A DNA stretch of 64,000 nucleotides from Palleronia sp. THAF1 (GCF_009363795.1 NZ_CP045420.1:2895001-2959000), one strand, 5' to 3'. Shown: positions 1 to 10,385, counted from the first letter of the stretch. Made by a program: numbers and translations. The notes: generated by a model from the sequence alone, not told the origin.

Positions 1-163
1 CGTGCTCGTCCTTAAGCTCTTGCGCCAGCGCCAGACCACCGCCGGTCAGCATCCCCAAACCGATCTTGTAGAACCCCACCGAGTCGCCCAGCCGCTCGGC
101 CAAAGCCAGTGCGGCCATCGCGTCCGGCACATCCAGAGCTACGATAAGTCTGTCGTCGGTCAT
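1..163 (-). CDS. pyrF: Orotidine 5'-phosphate decarboxylase, N-terminal part (runs off window)
   Basis: This is the first 54 codons of a minus-strand gene starting at an ATG at 163 with an AAGGAGAG-type ribosome site just upstream. The peptide opens [15 protein letters not shown] and continues with [11 protein letters not shown] and a GG-containing segment. That is the beta-1 strand (substrate-binding Asp in ALDVP) and beta-2 strand (Lys in FYKIG) pattern of OMP decarboxylases. The enzyme makes UMP in the last step of pyrimidine synthesis. The catalytic DxK motif lies outside the window. It is divergent from the acidic protein gene at 275, so 164-274 must hold both promoters. Confidence 0.88.
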   Translation of the reverse strand, partial: MTDDRLIVALDVPDAMAALALAERLGDSVGFYKIGLGMLTGGGLALAQELKDEH

Positions 164-274
164 GTCGTCTCTCCTTGCCTCGCACCGCCCTTGCCCCATC
201 TGAGACAGTGCAGCAAGGCGCGGACCCCGCGATGGGGACATTCGATGCCTGCCAGATATTCTACGGAGACGTTC

Positions 275-991
275 ATGGCCAATTCCTCGCTTAGCAATAC
301 CAACCCTCTGGTCCCGATCGGCATCATCGGTGCCGTCGTCGCCGCCGTGATGATCGGCGTCTTCGCCGTCGCCGATGATGGCCCGCCCGATGAGCCGACC
401 GTGATCGCGGAAGACGTGGACGGAGAGCCCGCAGGCGCGGGCACGATGGCCGAGGGCGAAGCCGACATGGAAGAAGAGGGCGTCACCGAAGAACTTGATG
501 AGGTAGAGCCAGCCGCTGGCGGCGAGATCCCGGCGCAAGAGAACATCGACACCGAAGGGTCGGATGAGGCCAGCACCGAAAGCGACAGCGAAGCTTCGGA
601 TAGCGAAGCTGCGGACGCGCAGGGCAACGAAACCGAAGAGCGCGTGACCGAGGAAGGGGCGACCACGACCGAAGCCTCTGAAGCCGGTGGCGCGGATGGC
701 GAACAGCCCGTCGGTGCCGATGCCGCCGAGCAGGACGGTGCGGCCAGCGAAGAGGACGATTCCTTCCTGATTGATGAAAGCAGTGACAACCCGACGCCCG
801 CCGACGAGAACACCGAGTCTTCGACGGAGAACGCTGAAGCCCTGCCCGAAGGCCGCGACGCGGAGACCGAGCTGAATCCAGAGGACTGCCAGGATATCGT
901 GCGCGACACCGACGATGGCGGTGCGGCGGTTGTGCCGACCCCCTCTGGCCCCAATGGCAACATCGGTGACTGCGTGGAAAGCGCGCAGTAA
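275..991 (+). CDS. Membrane-anchored, extremely acidic low-complexity protein (unknown function)
   Basis: 238 residues from an ATG with GGAG five bases upstream; an open frame continues upstream but has no comparable start. A short polar N-terminus precedes one hydrophobic segment (about residues 12-33, [21 protein letters not shown]). After it come some 150 residues dominated by Glu, Asp, Ala, Ser, Thr and Gly. The C-terminus has two cysteines (EDCQDIV and GDCVES) that could form a disulfide. The topology suggests an inner-membrane anchor with a disordered acidic periplasmic tail. I recognise no family. It ends at a strong terminator. The long frame on the opposite strand is a shadow of the biased composition. 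Confidence 0.7.
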   Translation: MANSSLSNTNPLVPIGIIGAVVAAVMIGVFAVADDGPPDEPTVIAEDVDGEPAGAGTMAEGEADMEEEGVTEELDEVEPAAGGEIPAQENIDTEGSDEASTESDSEASDSEAADAQGNETEERVTEEGATTTEASEAGGADGEQPVGADAAEQDGAASEEDDSFLIDESSDNPTPADENTESSTENAEALPEGRDAETELNPEDCQDIVRDTDDGGAAVVPTPSGPNGNIGDCVESAQ

Positions 992-1013
992 TCCGATCCC
1001 ACCCCAATCGCAC

Positions 1014-1046
1014 AAAAAAACGCCCTGTCGAAAGACAGGGCGTTTT
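1014..1046. terminator. Bidirectional intrinsic terminator
   Basis: A perfect 9-bp stem (CGCCCTGTC / GACAGGGCG, 1021-1029 and 1034-1042) with a GAAA loop. A7 lies on the left (a U-tract for the minus strand) and T4 on the right. It serves both the plus gene ending at 991 and the minus gene ending at 1083. Confidence 0.92.
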
Positions 1047-1082
1047 GAGTTGAGGTAGGTCGTACCTACAGGCAGTGAACAT

Positions 1083-1367
1083 TCAAGCGGCGTGGACGGC
1101 ACCCGCGCTTGTGGTCTGTGACATGAAGTGCTCGGCGAGCATGGTCGCGTCGGCAATCAGGCGGGCGCGCAACGGGGCCGCACCTTTGTCATTCACATTC
1201 GTGCGGACGCGATAGGGGCGCAGCGGGCTGCCCTGTTGCTTGACGTAAAGCGTCACGGTGGCCTCGATCCGACCGAAATCACGGTCGCGTGAGACGGCAT
1301 CAATATCGGCATCGACGAAAATCATTCCGGATGTACCGTTGAGAATCTTGGGAAGCGTGCCTGTCAT
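1083..1367 (-). CDS. Conserved small hypothetical protein
   Basis: 94 residues, starting [14 protein letters not shown]. The start is fixed by a TAGGAGC ribosome site nine bases upstream; the frame is open further upstream but with non-protein-like composition and no ribosome site. Mixed alpha/beta composition ([35 protein letters not shown]), no signal peptide, no membrane segment. It is divergent from clpB. I do not recognise a named domain; the soluble fold with several beta strands suggests a small cytoplasmic protein. Confidence 0.68.
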   Translation of the reverse strand: MTGTLPKILNGTSGMIFVDADIDAVSRDRDFGRIEATVTLYVKQQGSPLRPYRVRTNVNDKGAAPLRARLIADATMLAEHFMSQTTSAGAVHAA

Positions 1368-1467
1368 TGTCTTGCTCCTATCTGCTCGAAGCGACTTTTT
1401 TGCCGCGTTGTCCATAATACGCGCGAGCCTGTGGATAAGTTCCTTCACACGCCTGTGAGCGCCAATC

Positions 1468-1496
1468 TTGATCGATTCCCCGCCAGTCCCCATCTC
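1468..1496 (+). promoter_or_regulatory. Heat-shock sigma-32 (RpoH) type promoter of clpB
   Basis: CTTGAT at 1468-1473, a 15-base spacer, then CCCCATCT at 1489-1496. The second element is an exact match to the RpoH -10 consensus CCCCATNT, and the first fits the CTTGAA -35 except for its last base. It lies about 75 bases before the clpB start, on the same strand, and clpB is a classical RpoH-controlled gene. Confidence 0.8.
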
Positions 1497-1571
1497 CTTG
1501 TCACAAGGCCCAAATCGCCGTGCCGCATCAGGGCGGCGAAGACACGGGCGCTTATGTAGGAGAGTGACGAC

Positions 1572-4184
1572 ATGAACTTGGAGAAGTTCACGGAACGGTC
1601 GCGCGGCTTCATTCAGGCTGCCCAGACCATCGCAATGCGCGAGAACCATCAACGACTGCTGCCAGAGCATCTGTTGAAGGCGCTACTGGACGACGAACAA
1701 GGCCTGGCCTCGAACCTCATAACCCGCGCAGGCGGTGCGCCGCAGCGCGTGGCCGAGCAGGTAGAGCTAAGCCTTGGCAAGCAGGCCAAGGTTTCCGGCG
1801 ACGCGGGGCAGGTTTATCTGGACCAGACCACCGCGCGTGTTCTGGACGAAGCCGAGAAGCTTGCCAAGAAAGCGGGCGATTCGTTCGTGCCGGTGGAGCG
1901 GCTGCTGACTGCGCTCGCCATGGTGAAGTCCAAGGCCAAGGACGCGCTGGATGCCGGTGCGGTAAATGCGCAGGCACTCAACGGCGCGATCAACGATCTG
2001 CGCAAGGGCCGGACGGCCGACTCCGCCTCTGCCGAAGACGGCTATGAGGCGCTGAAAAAGTTCAGTATCGACCTGACAGAGCGCGCCCGTGCGGGAAAGA
2101 TCGACCCGATTATCGGCCGCGACGATGAGATTCGCCGCACGATGCAGGTCCTGTCGCGCCGCACCAAGAACAACCCCGTTCTGATCGGGGAGCCGGGCGT
2201 CGGTAAAACGGCGATCGCCGAAGGTCTTGCCCTGCGCATCGTCAACGGAGACGTGCCGGAGTCCTTGCGCAACAAGCGCCTGCTCGCGCTCGACATGGGC
2301 GCGCTGATTGCCGGTGCGAAGTACCGTGGTGAGTTCGAGGAACGGCTGAAGTCCATCCTCAAGGAAGTCGAAGCCGCCGCCGGTGAAATCGTGCTGTTCA
2401 TCGACGAGATGCACACGCTTGTGGGTGCCGGCAAGGCCGATGGCGCGATGGATGCGTCGAACCTGCTGAAACCCGCGCTCGCACGCGGGGAATTGCACTG
2501 CGTCGGCGCGACCACGCTGGATGAATACCGCAAGCACGTGGAAAAAGACGCGGCTCTGGCCCGTCGTTTCCAACCGCTTGTCGTGGAAGAACCCACAGTG
2601 CCGGACACCGTGTCGATCCTGCGCGGCATCAAGGAAAAGTACGAGCTGCACCACGGCGTACGGATCAGCGATTCGGCTTTGGTCGCTGCGGCAACCTTGT
2701 CGCACCGCTACATTACTGACCGCTTCCTGCCCGACAAGGCCATCGACCTGATGGACGAAGCTGCTTCGCGCCTGCGGATGGAAGTCGACTCCAAGCCCGA
2801 AGAACTCGACGCACTGGACCGGCAGATGCTGCAGATGCAGATCGAGCAAGAGGCTCTGCGCAAGGAAGACGATCAGCCGTCGAAGGACCGGTTGGAGACG
2901 CTGGAACGGGAACTGGCCGACGTGCAGGAACAGGCTGAGGCGATGACCGCCAAGTGGCAGGCAGAGCGCGACAAGCTGGACAAGGGCCGCACCCTGAAGG
3001 AGCAGCTGGACCGCGCCCGCGCCGAGTTGGACATCGCCAAGCGCGAAGGCAATCTTGCCCGTGCCGGGGAACTGTCCTACGGCATCATCCCCCAGTTGGA
3101 GCGGGAGTTGAACGAGGCCGAGAACTCCGAAGACCTGATGGTCGAGGAAGCTGTGCGGCCCGAGCAGATCGCGCAGGTCGTGGAACGCTGGACCGGCATC
3201 CCCACGTCCAAGATGCTGGAAGGCGAGCGGGAAAAGCTGCTGAAGATGGAGGAAGAGCTGGGCCGCCGTGTCATCGGTCAGCGCACCGCCGTCACGGCGG
3301 TGGCCAATGCCGTGCGCCGCGCGCGCGCGGGTTTGAACGACGAGAACCGTCCATTGGGCTCGTTCCTGTTCCTTGGGCCAACCGGCGTCGGCAAGACCGA
3401 GCTGACGAAGGCCGTTGCCGAATACCTCTTCGACGACGATCAGGCGATGGTGCGTATCGACATGAGTGAGTTCATGGAGAAACACGCCGTATCGCGTCTG
3501 ATCGGCGCCCCTCCGGGCTATGTCGGCTATGATGAAGGCGGCGTCCTGACCGAGGCCGTGCGGCGGCGTCCCTATCAGGTGATCCTCTTCGACGAGGTCG
3601 AAAAGGCGCACCCGGACGTGTTCAACGTGTTGCTACAGGTGCTGGATGATGGCGTTCTGACCGACGGTCAGGGGCGGCACGTGGACTTCAAGCAGACACT
3701 GATCGTGCTGACCTCGAACCTTGGGTCGCAGGCGCTAAGCCAGATGCCCGAAGGCGCGGATGCCGCTGCGGCCAAGCGCGATGTGATGGACGCGGTGCGG
3801 GCGCACTTCCGCCCAGAGTTCCTGAACCGTCTGGATGAGACGGTCATCTTCGACCGCCTCTCGCGGCCCGATATGGATGGCATCGTCAAGATCCAGCTGC
3901 GCCGGTTGGAGCAGCGTCTGGCCCAGCGCAAGATCACGCTGGACCTGTCGGACGCGGCCCGGACCTGGCTGGCTGACGAAGGCTATGACCCGGTCTTCGG
4001 CGCACGCCCCCTGAAGCGCGTGATCCAGCGCAGCCTGCAGGATCAGCTGGCAGAGGCGATCCTGTCCGGTGACATCGCCGATGGCGCGACCGTCACCGTG
4101 GATGCAGGACCAGATGGGCTGTTGGTGGGCGACCGCATCGCCGCATCGAACCGGCAACCGCCGCAGGACGCGGTGGTTCACTGA
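1572..4184 (+). CDS. clpB: ATP-dependent disaggregase ClpB
   Basis: 870 residues, full length for ClpB. Order: N-terminal Clp repeat domain (1-145), first AAA+ module with Walker A GEPGVGKT near 206 and Walker [10 protein letters not shown], a charged coiled-coil middle domain (about 400-525, diagnostic of ClpB rather than ClpA/ClpC), then the second AAA+ module with Walker A GPTGVGKT near 603 and a C-terminal D2 small domain. ClpB works with DnaK to extract polypeptides from cytoplasmic aggregates after heat stress. The start has a TAGGAG ribosome site. An RpoH-like promoter precedes it and a terminator follows. Confidence 0.98.
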   Translation: MNLEKFTERSRGFIQAAQTIAMRENHQRLLPEHLLKALLDDEQGLASNLITRAGGAPQRVAEQVELSLGKQAKVSGDAGQVYLDQTTARVLDEAEKLAKKAGDSFVPVERLLTALAMVKSKAKDALDAGAVNAQALNGAINDLRKGRTADSASAEDGYEALKKFSIDLTERARAGKIDPIIGRDDEIRRTMQVLSRRTKNNPVLIGEPGVGKTAIAEGLALRIVNGDVPESLRNKRLLALDMGALIAGAKYRGEFEERLKSILKEVEAAAGEIVLFIDEMHTLVGAGKADGAMDASNLLKPALARGELHCVGATTLDEYRKHVEKDAALARRFQPLVVEEPTVPDTVSILRGIKEKYELHHGVRISDSALVAAATLSHRYITDRFLPDKAIDLMDEAASRLRMEVDSKPEELDALDRQMLQMQIEQEALRKEDDQPSKDRLETLERELADVQEQAEAMTAKWQAERDKLDKGRTLKEQLDRARAELDIAKREGNLARAGELSYGIIPQLERELNEAENSEDLMVEEAVRPEQIAQVVERWTGIPTSKMLEGEREKLLKMEEELGRRVIGQRTAVTAVANAVRRARAGLNDENRPLGSFLFLGPTGVGKTELTKAVAEYLFDDDQAMVRIDMSEFMEKHAVSRLIGAPPGYVGYDEGGVLTEAVRRRPYQVILFDEVEKAHPDVFNVLLQVLDDGVLTDGQGRHVDFKQTLIVLTSNLGSQALSQMPEGADAAAAKRDVMDAVRAHFRPEFLNRLDETVIFDRLSRPDMDGIVKIQLRRLEQRLAQRKITLDLSDAARTWLADEGYDPVFGARPLKRVIQRSLQDQLAEAILSGDIADGATVTVDAGPDGLLVGDRIAASNRQPPQDAVVH

Positions 4185-4191
4185 AACTGAA

Positions 4192-4220
4192 AAGCCTCGC
4201 CAAACGGTGGGGCTTTTTTT
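4192..4220 (+). terminator. Intrinsic terminator after clpB
   Basis: A 10-bp stem (AAGCCTCGCC / GGTGGGGCTT, two G-T wobbles), an AAAC loop, and a run of seven T ending at 4220. It begins eight bases after the clpB stop. Confidence 0.88.
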
Positions 4221-4377
4221 CGTCCCGAACGCGCCCCGAAGTCGTTCCTTTCGGACCCTTGCTTATGCCGCAACGCAGCATCCCCTTACTGCGCATTGTG
4301 CGTCCGCAGAAAACCCTCAGCTACTCAACAGCGCGATGAACTATACGCATGCGCTCGTATCGAGTGAGGAAAGAGTA

Positions 4378-4557
4378 ATGCCCAATCGGTCACGCATCGA
4401 GTCCCGCCCCACTACGGCTGAAACGGAGCGCTGGAAACGCTATCGCAAGACCGTCGCAACGCTTGAAGCGCTCGACGATAGCACCCTTGCGGACATCGGT
4501 ATCAAACGCGGCGACATTCATGCGCGCGCAACCGCCCACGCATGGAGCACGCCATGA
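4378..4557 (+). CDS. DUF1127 (YjiS-like) small basic protein
   Basis: 59 residues from an ATG preceded by GAGGAAAGAG. The N-terminal part is Arg/Lys rich (ETERWKRYRKT). The C-terminal motif TLEALDDSTLADIGIKRGDI is the DUF1127 signature (L..LDD..L.DIGI.R..I). Members of this family in Rhodobacterales and other alphaproteobacteria are stress-induced, and some act as RNA-binding proteins; that role is inferred here. The stop overlaps the next start (ATGA at 4554-4557), so the esterase is probably translationally coupled to it. Confidence 0.85.
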   Translation: MPNRSRIESRPTTAETERWKRYRKTVATLEALDDSTLADIGIKRGDIHARATAHAWSTP

Positions 4558-5372
4558 TTTCCGACATGCTTCCCAATCTGACGGTCGAACGTAACCGCTA
4601 CGACTGCGCCGCCGGTCGCCGCGATTTCATCTTGGTCCGACCTACACGCAAAACCGCGCCCAACGGTCTGATCGTCATGCTGCACGGTTGCGGTCAGTCC
4701 GCCGAAGACTTCGTGCGGCTGACCGGGATGGCGCAGCTTGCGGCATCCCATGGCTGGGCGACCCTCTGGCCAGAGCAGGCCGGCGCGGACAACCACTTGA
4801 AATGCTGGAACTGGTTCCGCACCGCGCACCAGCGCCGCGGCTTCGGCGAACCCGCAATTATCGCCGGGATGACAGAGACGATCACGATGGACCTTGGCAT
4901 CCCGACTCACGCCGTCGCCGTTGCCGGTTTTTCGGCGGGCGCTGCGATGGCGCTGATCCTACGCGACACATACGCCGACGTGTTCTTCGCCACCGTAGCG
5001 CATTCCGGCGTCGCCACCGGGGTCGCGCGCAACGGGATCGCGGCGCTGTCGGCCATGAAGGGCGAAGGTAGCATCGGCGCAACGAATCACGCCGAACGAC
5101 CCCTGTTGATCATACACGGCGGCGACGACACGGTGGTCGACCCTTCGAATGCCGCGCGGATCGCAAAGGATGATCCGTTCGCTCGTCTCGTCACGGTAGA
5201 TGGCCTGGGCCACGCCTGGTCAGGCGGCACGGACGGCGAAAACTTCGCGGCCCCGACGCTGCCCTCGGCGTCCGACATGGTGATGAAAACGGCGCTGACC
5301 ACGACAGAGCGTCAGGTGCAGCCTGCCAGACACTCTAATCCTATGCGCATCGTGACGCGCATGGGCGGCTGA
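4554..5372 (+). CDS. PHB-depolymerase-family serine esterase
   Basis: 272 residues. I place the start at the ATG at 4554, which has GGAG six bases upstream; an ATG at 4542 in the same frame is less well supported. Alpha/beta hydrolase features are visible: oxyanion-hole loop LHGCGQS (residues 43-49), nucleophile elbow GFSAGAA (about 125), acid region HGGDDTVVDPSN (about 187) and catalytic His in GLGHAWSGG (about 218). This matches the PHB depolymerase/LpqC esterase family. No signal peptide is evident, so it probably acts inside the cell on polyhydroxyalkanoate or another ester. The true substrate cannot be read from the sequence. Confidence 0.85.
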   Translation: MISDMLPNLTVERNRYDCAAGRRDFILVRPTRKTAPNGLIVMLHGCGQSAEDFVRLTGMAQLAASHGWATLWPEQAGADNHLKCWNWFRTAHQRRGFGEPAIIAGMTETITMDLGIPTHAVAVAGFSAGAAMALILRDTYADVFFATVAHSGVATGVARNGIAALSAMKGEGSIGATNHAERPLLIIHGGDDTVVDPSNAARIAKDDPFARLVTVDGLGHAWSGGTDGENFAAPTLPSASDMVMKTALTTTERQVQPARHSNPMRIVTRMGG

Positions 5373-5394
5373 GACGAAGCGACGGCTTGATCCG

Positions 5395-5958
5395 CTACGC
5401 CGTCCCGCCATCGCTGGACAGCAGGATCGGGTCGATGCCCATGGCCTGGATTGCCGCTAGCCACCGATCCTCGTGGTCGGCGGCGAACACGATCTCGAGC
5501 GAGGCATCCGACACCAGCCAGCCGTTCTGCGCGATCTCGTCCTCCACCTGCCCCGGTCCCCAGCCAGCATAGCCCAACGCGACCAGTGCCCGCCCCGGCC
5601 CTTCGCCGTCACCAATGGCGCGCAGGATATCCAGCGTCGCGGTCATCGCGAACATCCCGCCCACGTCCAGCGTCGACTCGTCCAAGGCGTAATCCGGCGA
5701 GTGCAGGACGAAGCCGCGCGTCGTCTCTACCGGGCCGCCGAAGAACACCGGATCGGTCACAGGTTGCGCGCAGGGGATCGACAGCTGTTCCAACAGGTCG
5801 CCCAGGTCGATATGCGGCGCGGGCTTGTTGACGATCAGGCCCATGCCGCCGTCAGCACCGTGGGCGCACATCACCACAACACTACGCTCGAATCGCGGAT
5901 CGCCCATGCCCGGCATGGCGATCAGCAGCTTTGCGGTCAGATCGAACGGTTTATCCAT
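5395..5958 (-). CDS. YqgE/AlgH family protein
   Basis: 187 residues starting MDKPFDLTAKLLIAMPGM, the usual YqgE length. Family motifs are present: LLIAMPGMGDPRFERSVV, GLIVNKP, VFFGGPV and LGYAGWGPGQVEDE. The biochemical role is unsettled; AlgH was first described as affecting alginate regulation in Pseudomonas. The frame extends upstream past this ATG, but homologues begin at MDxxxxLTGxLLIAMP, so I use 5958. It is divergent from the DsbD-alpha-like gene at 6064, an adjacency I associate with Rhodobacterales. Confidence 0.93.
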   Translation of the reverse strand: MDKPFDLTAKLLIAMPGMGDPRFERSVVVMCAHGADGGMGLIVNKPAPHIDLGDLLEQLSIPCAQPVTDPVFFGGPVETTRGFVLHSPDYALDESTLDVGGMFAMTATLDILRAIGDGEGPGRALVALGYAGWGPGQVEDEIAQNGWLVSDASLEIVFAADHEDRWLAAIQAMGIDPILLSSDGGTA

Positions 5959-6063
5959 GCCCCAGACATGGCGTGACCAGGGCGCAGCACAAGGGAGTTG
6001 TTGCACCATCGTCTCGGGGATGTGACTTCCGCACCGACCACGGGGCCGGATAAGGCTCGCTGC

Positions 6064-6852
6064 ATGATCCGTATCCTTGCCCTTCTTACCGCCATTCTCT
6101 GTGCCGCGCCTGCCGTCGCACAACACTCTGACGTCACGCTGCTGCCCGGCTGGCGCAGCGACGCGGGCACGCATATCGCCGGGGTGCAGATCAGGCTGGC
6201 GCCCGGTTGGAAGACCTACTGGCGCCGACCGGGAGAGGCAGGGATTCCCCCGTCGTTCAACTGGTCCGGCTCTGACAACGTGGCCGATGTGCAGATCATG
6301 TGGCCGGTGCCGTCGGTTTTCTGGCAATCCGGTATGCGATCCGTCGGCTATGATCGCGGTGTCGTTCTGCCGATCCACGTGACACCCCGCCGCGCCGGGC
6401 AGCCCATCGCGTTGCGCCTTTCGCTCGATATGGGCGTGTGCCGCGACATCTGCATTCCGGTAAGTGCAACGACGCGCGCGACACTGCCCGCGGCCGCGAC
6501 AACCACGGACCCGCTGATCCGCTCTGCCCTGTCCAACCGCCCGTTTACCGCGACAGAGGCGAACGTCTCCGGCGCACGCTGTGACCTGCGCCTGACGCCC
6601 AAGGGCGCAATCCTGACCGCGACGCTGAAGATGCCGTCGCTAGGCCGCGCCGAAGAGGTGGTGTTCGAGCCTTCGGACCCGCGCCTGTGGGTTTCGGAAC
6701 CCAAGACCCAGCGACAGGGCAATACGCTGGTGTCCACCGCCCACGTCCAACCGCCACGCGGGCAGCCACTGTCACTGGATCGGAACGGGTTGCGCATCAC
6801 CGTGATCGGCGACCGGGGTGCTGCCGAGATACTGGGCTGCGCCGCCCGCTAG
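6064..6852 (+). CDS. Periplasmic DsbD N-terminal-domain-like (DsbD-alpha/DsbC-type) protein
   Basis: 262 residues with a cleavable signal peptide (MIRILALLTAILCAAPAVAQ). The mature part matches the DsbD N-terminal thiol-disulfide domain: TYWRRPGEAGIPP, NWSGSDNV and the paired cysteines in GVCRDICIPV (Cys126 and Cys130). Two more cysteines occur near the C-terminus (ARCDLRL, ILGCAAR). There is no transmembrane electron channel, so it must take electrons from another membrane partner, such as a separate CcdA-like protein. The likely role is reductive thiol transfer in the periplasm. The start is chosen at MIRILALL because the signal peptide begins there. Its TAG stop overlaps the stop of the convergent gene. 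Confidence 0.82.
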   Translation: MIRILALLTAILCAAPAVAQHSDVTLLPGWRSDAGTHIAGVQIRLAPGWKTYWRRPGEAGIPPSFNWSGSDNVADVQIMWPVPSVFWQSGMRSVGYDRGVVLPIHVTPRRAGQPIALRLSLDMGVCRDICIPVSATTRATLPAAATTTDPLIRSALSNRPFTATEANVSGARCDLRLTPKGAILTATLKMPSLGRAEEVVFEPSDPRLWVSEPKTQRQGNTLVSTAHVQPPRGQPLSLDRNGLRITVIGDRGAAEILGCAAR

Positions 6853-7553
6853 CTCATGCGGATCGCATCCTTGTCGATGGACAGGACGTAGCCGCGACGC
6901 TGGATCGTGCGGACCAGCAGTTCCGACACAAGCTGGTTGCCCAGCGCATCGCGTAGCCGCTTGATCCGCGTGGCCCCCGACGCCTCGTCACACTCCGAAA
7001 CTTTCTTGCCAGACACCATCGCCTCGATCTCGGCGCCCGACAGGATGTCTTCGTCCATCCGCGCTTCTGCCAGAACGCTCAGCGTCTCGATCGCGGCCTC
7101 GGTCAGTTGAAATTCCATATCGTTGATTTGCACCGCGCGTTCCTCGCGGCTGATCAGCAGGGATTTCACCGTGATACCCGCGCGTTCCATTTCGCCCACG
7201 CGGCGATAGAGCTGGACCATCAGCACAAGGAACACCAGGGCCGTGACCAGAAGCGCCACGGCGAAAACCAACAGCACGAAGATCACGACGCGGTAGCTGG
7301 CCAGCACTTCCGAAAAGGCGGTGCCTGATTGCGCAAGGATCTCCAGCAACCGGATGGACCCAGCATCGGTCAGCCCGGCGCTTTCGACGAACAGCCGCTC
7401 GACACGGGAATTGAACGCGTCCGCAGACGGTAGCGTCAGGAACAGCAGAACCGCCGTCAGCCCAAGGATCGCCACGATACCGACGATGCCCCAGCCGATC
7501 AGCCGTGCAATGCCCTTTGAGCTTTCAGTAACGGAGGAAATACGCGCCAGCAT
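6849..7553 (-). CDS. Membrane-anchored protein with C-terminal OmpR-type winged helix
   Basis: 234 residues. Two membrane segments (about 17-42 and 91-117) bracket a short, probably periplasmic, loop of some 45 residues. The C-terminal cytoplasmic half ends with a winged-helix pattern: LTEAAIETLSVLAEAR, an acidic turn, a helix SGATRIKRLRDALGNQL and wing RTIQRRGYVLSI. That layout resembles the Trans_reg_C DNA-binding domain, but here it is C-terminal, the reverse of ToxR/CadC order. It overlaps the secreted-protein gene upstream by 29 bases, so the two are cotranscribed and coupled. An ATG at 7577 is a possible earlier start. A sensor that binds DNA from the membrane is my inference. Confidence 0.7.
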   Translation of the reverse strand: MLARISSVTESSKGIARLIGWGIVGIVAILGLTAVLLFLTLPSADAFNSRVERLFVESAGLTDAGSIRLLEILAQSGTAFSEVLASYRVVIFVLLVFAVALLVTALVFLVLMVQLYRRVGEMERAGITVKSLLISREERAVQINDMEFQLTEAAIETLSVLAEARMDEDILSGAEIEAMVSGKKVSECDEASGATRIKRLRDALGNQLVSELLVRTIQRRGYVLSIDKDAIRMS

Positions 7554-7800
7554 CCGCTTCGATCTCCAATGCCTCATCCTCTGTCATCACCGACATCACG
7601 CTGAGCAGAGTCCAGTCATCGACAGCGATCCGGCCCGCAACGGCGGCTTCGGGGTCTTCGCATTCGGCGTCTGTCAATTCAACGACGCCATAATGCAACT
7701 GAAGCGGATCATCCCGGCTGGCCTTGTAGTCCACGAAGCAAGCCGCAGCGGCAGGGCCGGCGAACAGCGTAAGCGAGAGGACGAGGAAAAGGCCTTTCAT
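7525..7800 (-). CDS. Small secreted conserved protein
   Basis: 91 residues with a clear signal peptide (MKGLFLVLSLTLFAGPAAAA, cleavage near residue 20). The mature part of about 71 residues contains two Cys (CFVDYKA and DAECEDPE) and the motifs YKASRDDPLQLHYG and DDWTLLSVMSV. I associate the YKAxxDxPLxLHYG pattern with Rhodobacterales proteins of unknown function. It is the first gene of a two-gene unit with the membrane winged-helix protein and lies just downstream of the palindromes at 7851-7900. No function can be assigned. Confidence 0.78.
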   Translation of the reverse strand: MKGLFLVLSLTLFAGPAAAACFVDYKASRDDPLQLHYGVVELTDAECEDPEAAVAGRIAVDDWTLLSVMSVMTEDEALEIEADAGAYFLRY

Positions 7801-7850
7801 GGGGAACGTTCCGATGGGTCAGGAGTGCGTCTGATGTGGCGGCGGCGTCG

Positions 7851-7867
7851 ATGTCATTCAATGACAT
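7851..7867. promoter_or_regulatory. 17-bp perfect palindrome, candidate operator 1
   Basis: ATGTCATT-C-AATGACAT: two exact 8-base arms around one base. It lies 51 bases before the start of the minus-strand secreted-protein gene, inside the 190-bp divergent intergenic region. The form is that of a dimeric repressor or activator site. The binding protein is unknown; the membrane winged-helix protein next door is one candidate. Confidence 0.55.
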
Positions 7868-7883
7868 AGGCTGTCTGCGCCCT

Positions 7884-7900
7884 TCGTCATCCCATGACAA
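7884..7900. promoter_or_regulatory. Related palindrome, candidate operator 2
   Basis: TCGTCATCCCATGACAA shares the core GTCAT-N3-ATGAC with the palindrome at 7851-7867. The two centres are 33 bases apart, about three helical turns, so proteins bound to both would sit on the same face. A further half-site (GTCATT) follows at about 7907. Confidence 0.45.
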
Positions 7901-7990
7901 GGCTGCGTCATTGCCTGTCTTGGCCCTTTGACCCCATCTCCAATCCAGACAAGCGACCCCGACGGTGTGCGACCCAAAAGGAGAAACACC

Positions 7991-8425
7991 ATGATCAAGA
8001 CCCTGACCGCCGCCGCCCTTGGCCTGACCCTGGCGCTGACGCCCATCGCGTCCGCCCCTGCACAGGCGCTGGACCGGGACGACGCAGCAAAGATCCTCGG
8101 GACGCTCGCCATCGTCGGAATCGCCACCGGCGCGCTGAACAACAATGGCCGGGCCAATGTCACCGTGCAGCGTGGGCAGGCCCGAGGCTTCCGCGACCAC
8201 CGCCGCACCCGGCGCGCCCTTCCGGCGCAATGTCTGCGCAGCGTCGACACGCGCCGTGGACACATTCGCGTCTTCGGCCAGCGCTGTCTGCAACGCAGCG
8301 GCGTGCCCACAAGATACCTGCCCCATGCCTGCGCCACGCAGGTCCGGGTCGGGGGACGACACCGAGCCGCCTATGGCGCCCGATGCCTGCGGCACAACGG
8401 ATGGAGGGTGGCGCAGCACCGGTGA
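7991..8425 (+). CDS. Secreted Arg/Cys-rich protein of unknown function
   Basis: 144 residues from an ATG with an AAGGAG site. The signal peptide is MIKTLTAAALGLTLALTPIASAPAQA. A short hydrophobic helix follows (AAKILGTLAIVGIATGAL). The rest is Arg-rich, with repeated Cys in related settings: LPAQCLRS, GQRCLQRSG, LPHACATQV and ARCLRHNG. Two copies of LP-x2-C suggest an internal duplication that may form disulfides in the periplasm. It is divergent from the small secreted protein/winged-helix unit and ends at a strong terminator. I do not recognise a family; similar proteins appear to be confined to Rhodobacterales. Confidence 0.72.
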   Translation: MIKTLTAAALGLTLALTPIASAPAQALDRDDAAKILGTLAIVGIATGALNNNGRANVTVQRGQARGFRDHRRTRRALPAQCLRSVDTRRGHIRVFGQRCLQRSGVPTRYLPHACATQVRVGGRHRAAYGARCLRHNGWRVAQHR

Positions 8426-8494
8426 GTGCGGCCTCTCTTCTTTGTAATCCACTCTGTCTACGACCGCACATCTCGGGCAGTGGATTGCAACGCG

Positions 8495-8525
8495 GGGGCG
8501 ATGGTTTCGACCATCGCCCCTTTTT
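8495..8525 (+). terminator. Strong intrinsic terminator
   Basis: A perfect 10-bp stem GGGGCGATGG / CCATCGCCCC (8495-8504 and 8511-8520) with a TTTCGA loop, followed by T5. It ends transcription of the secreted-protein gene 40 bases before rnhB. Confidence 0.92.
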
Positions 8526-8565
8526 ACGTCTTGATGGGCCTGCGCGCGTCTTTCATGCCGTTCCC

Positions 8566-10385
<1,820 letters not shown>

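Noticed and set aside
160-1002. Long minus-strand frame of 280 codons opposite the acidic protein
   Set aside because: It is Ser/Ala/Pro-rich with no ribosome site and no domain; it mirrors the Glu/Asp/Ser codon bias of the plus-strand gene.
1055-1069. GTAGGT-CGT-ACCTAC short palindrome next to the terminator
   Set aside because: A 6-bp arm in an intergenic gap adjacent to a real terminator; too short to call an operator without a second copy.
1767-3611. 614-codon minus-strand frame inside clpB
   Set aside because: It is fully antisense to clpB, which has unambiguous AAA+ motifs; the antisense protein has no recognisable domain.
7894-8565. Upstream extension of the rnhB frame into a 435-codon reading frame
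   Set aside because: It would cross a strong terminator at 8495 and the separate secreted-protein gene; the RNase HII domain begins at 8566.
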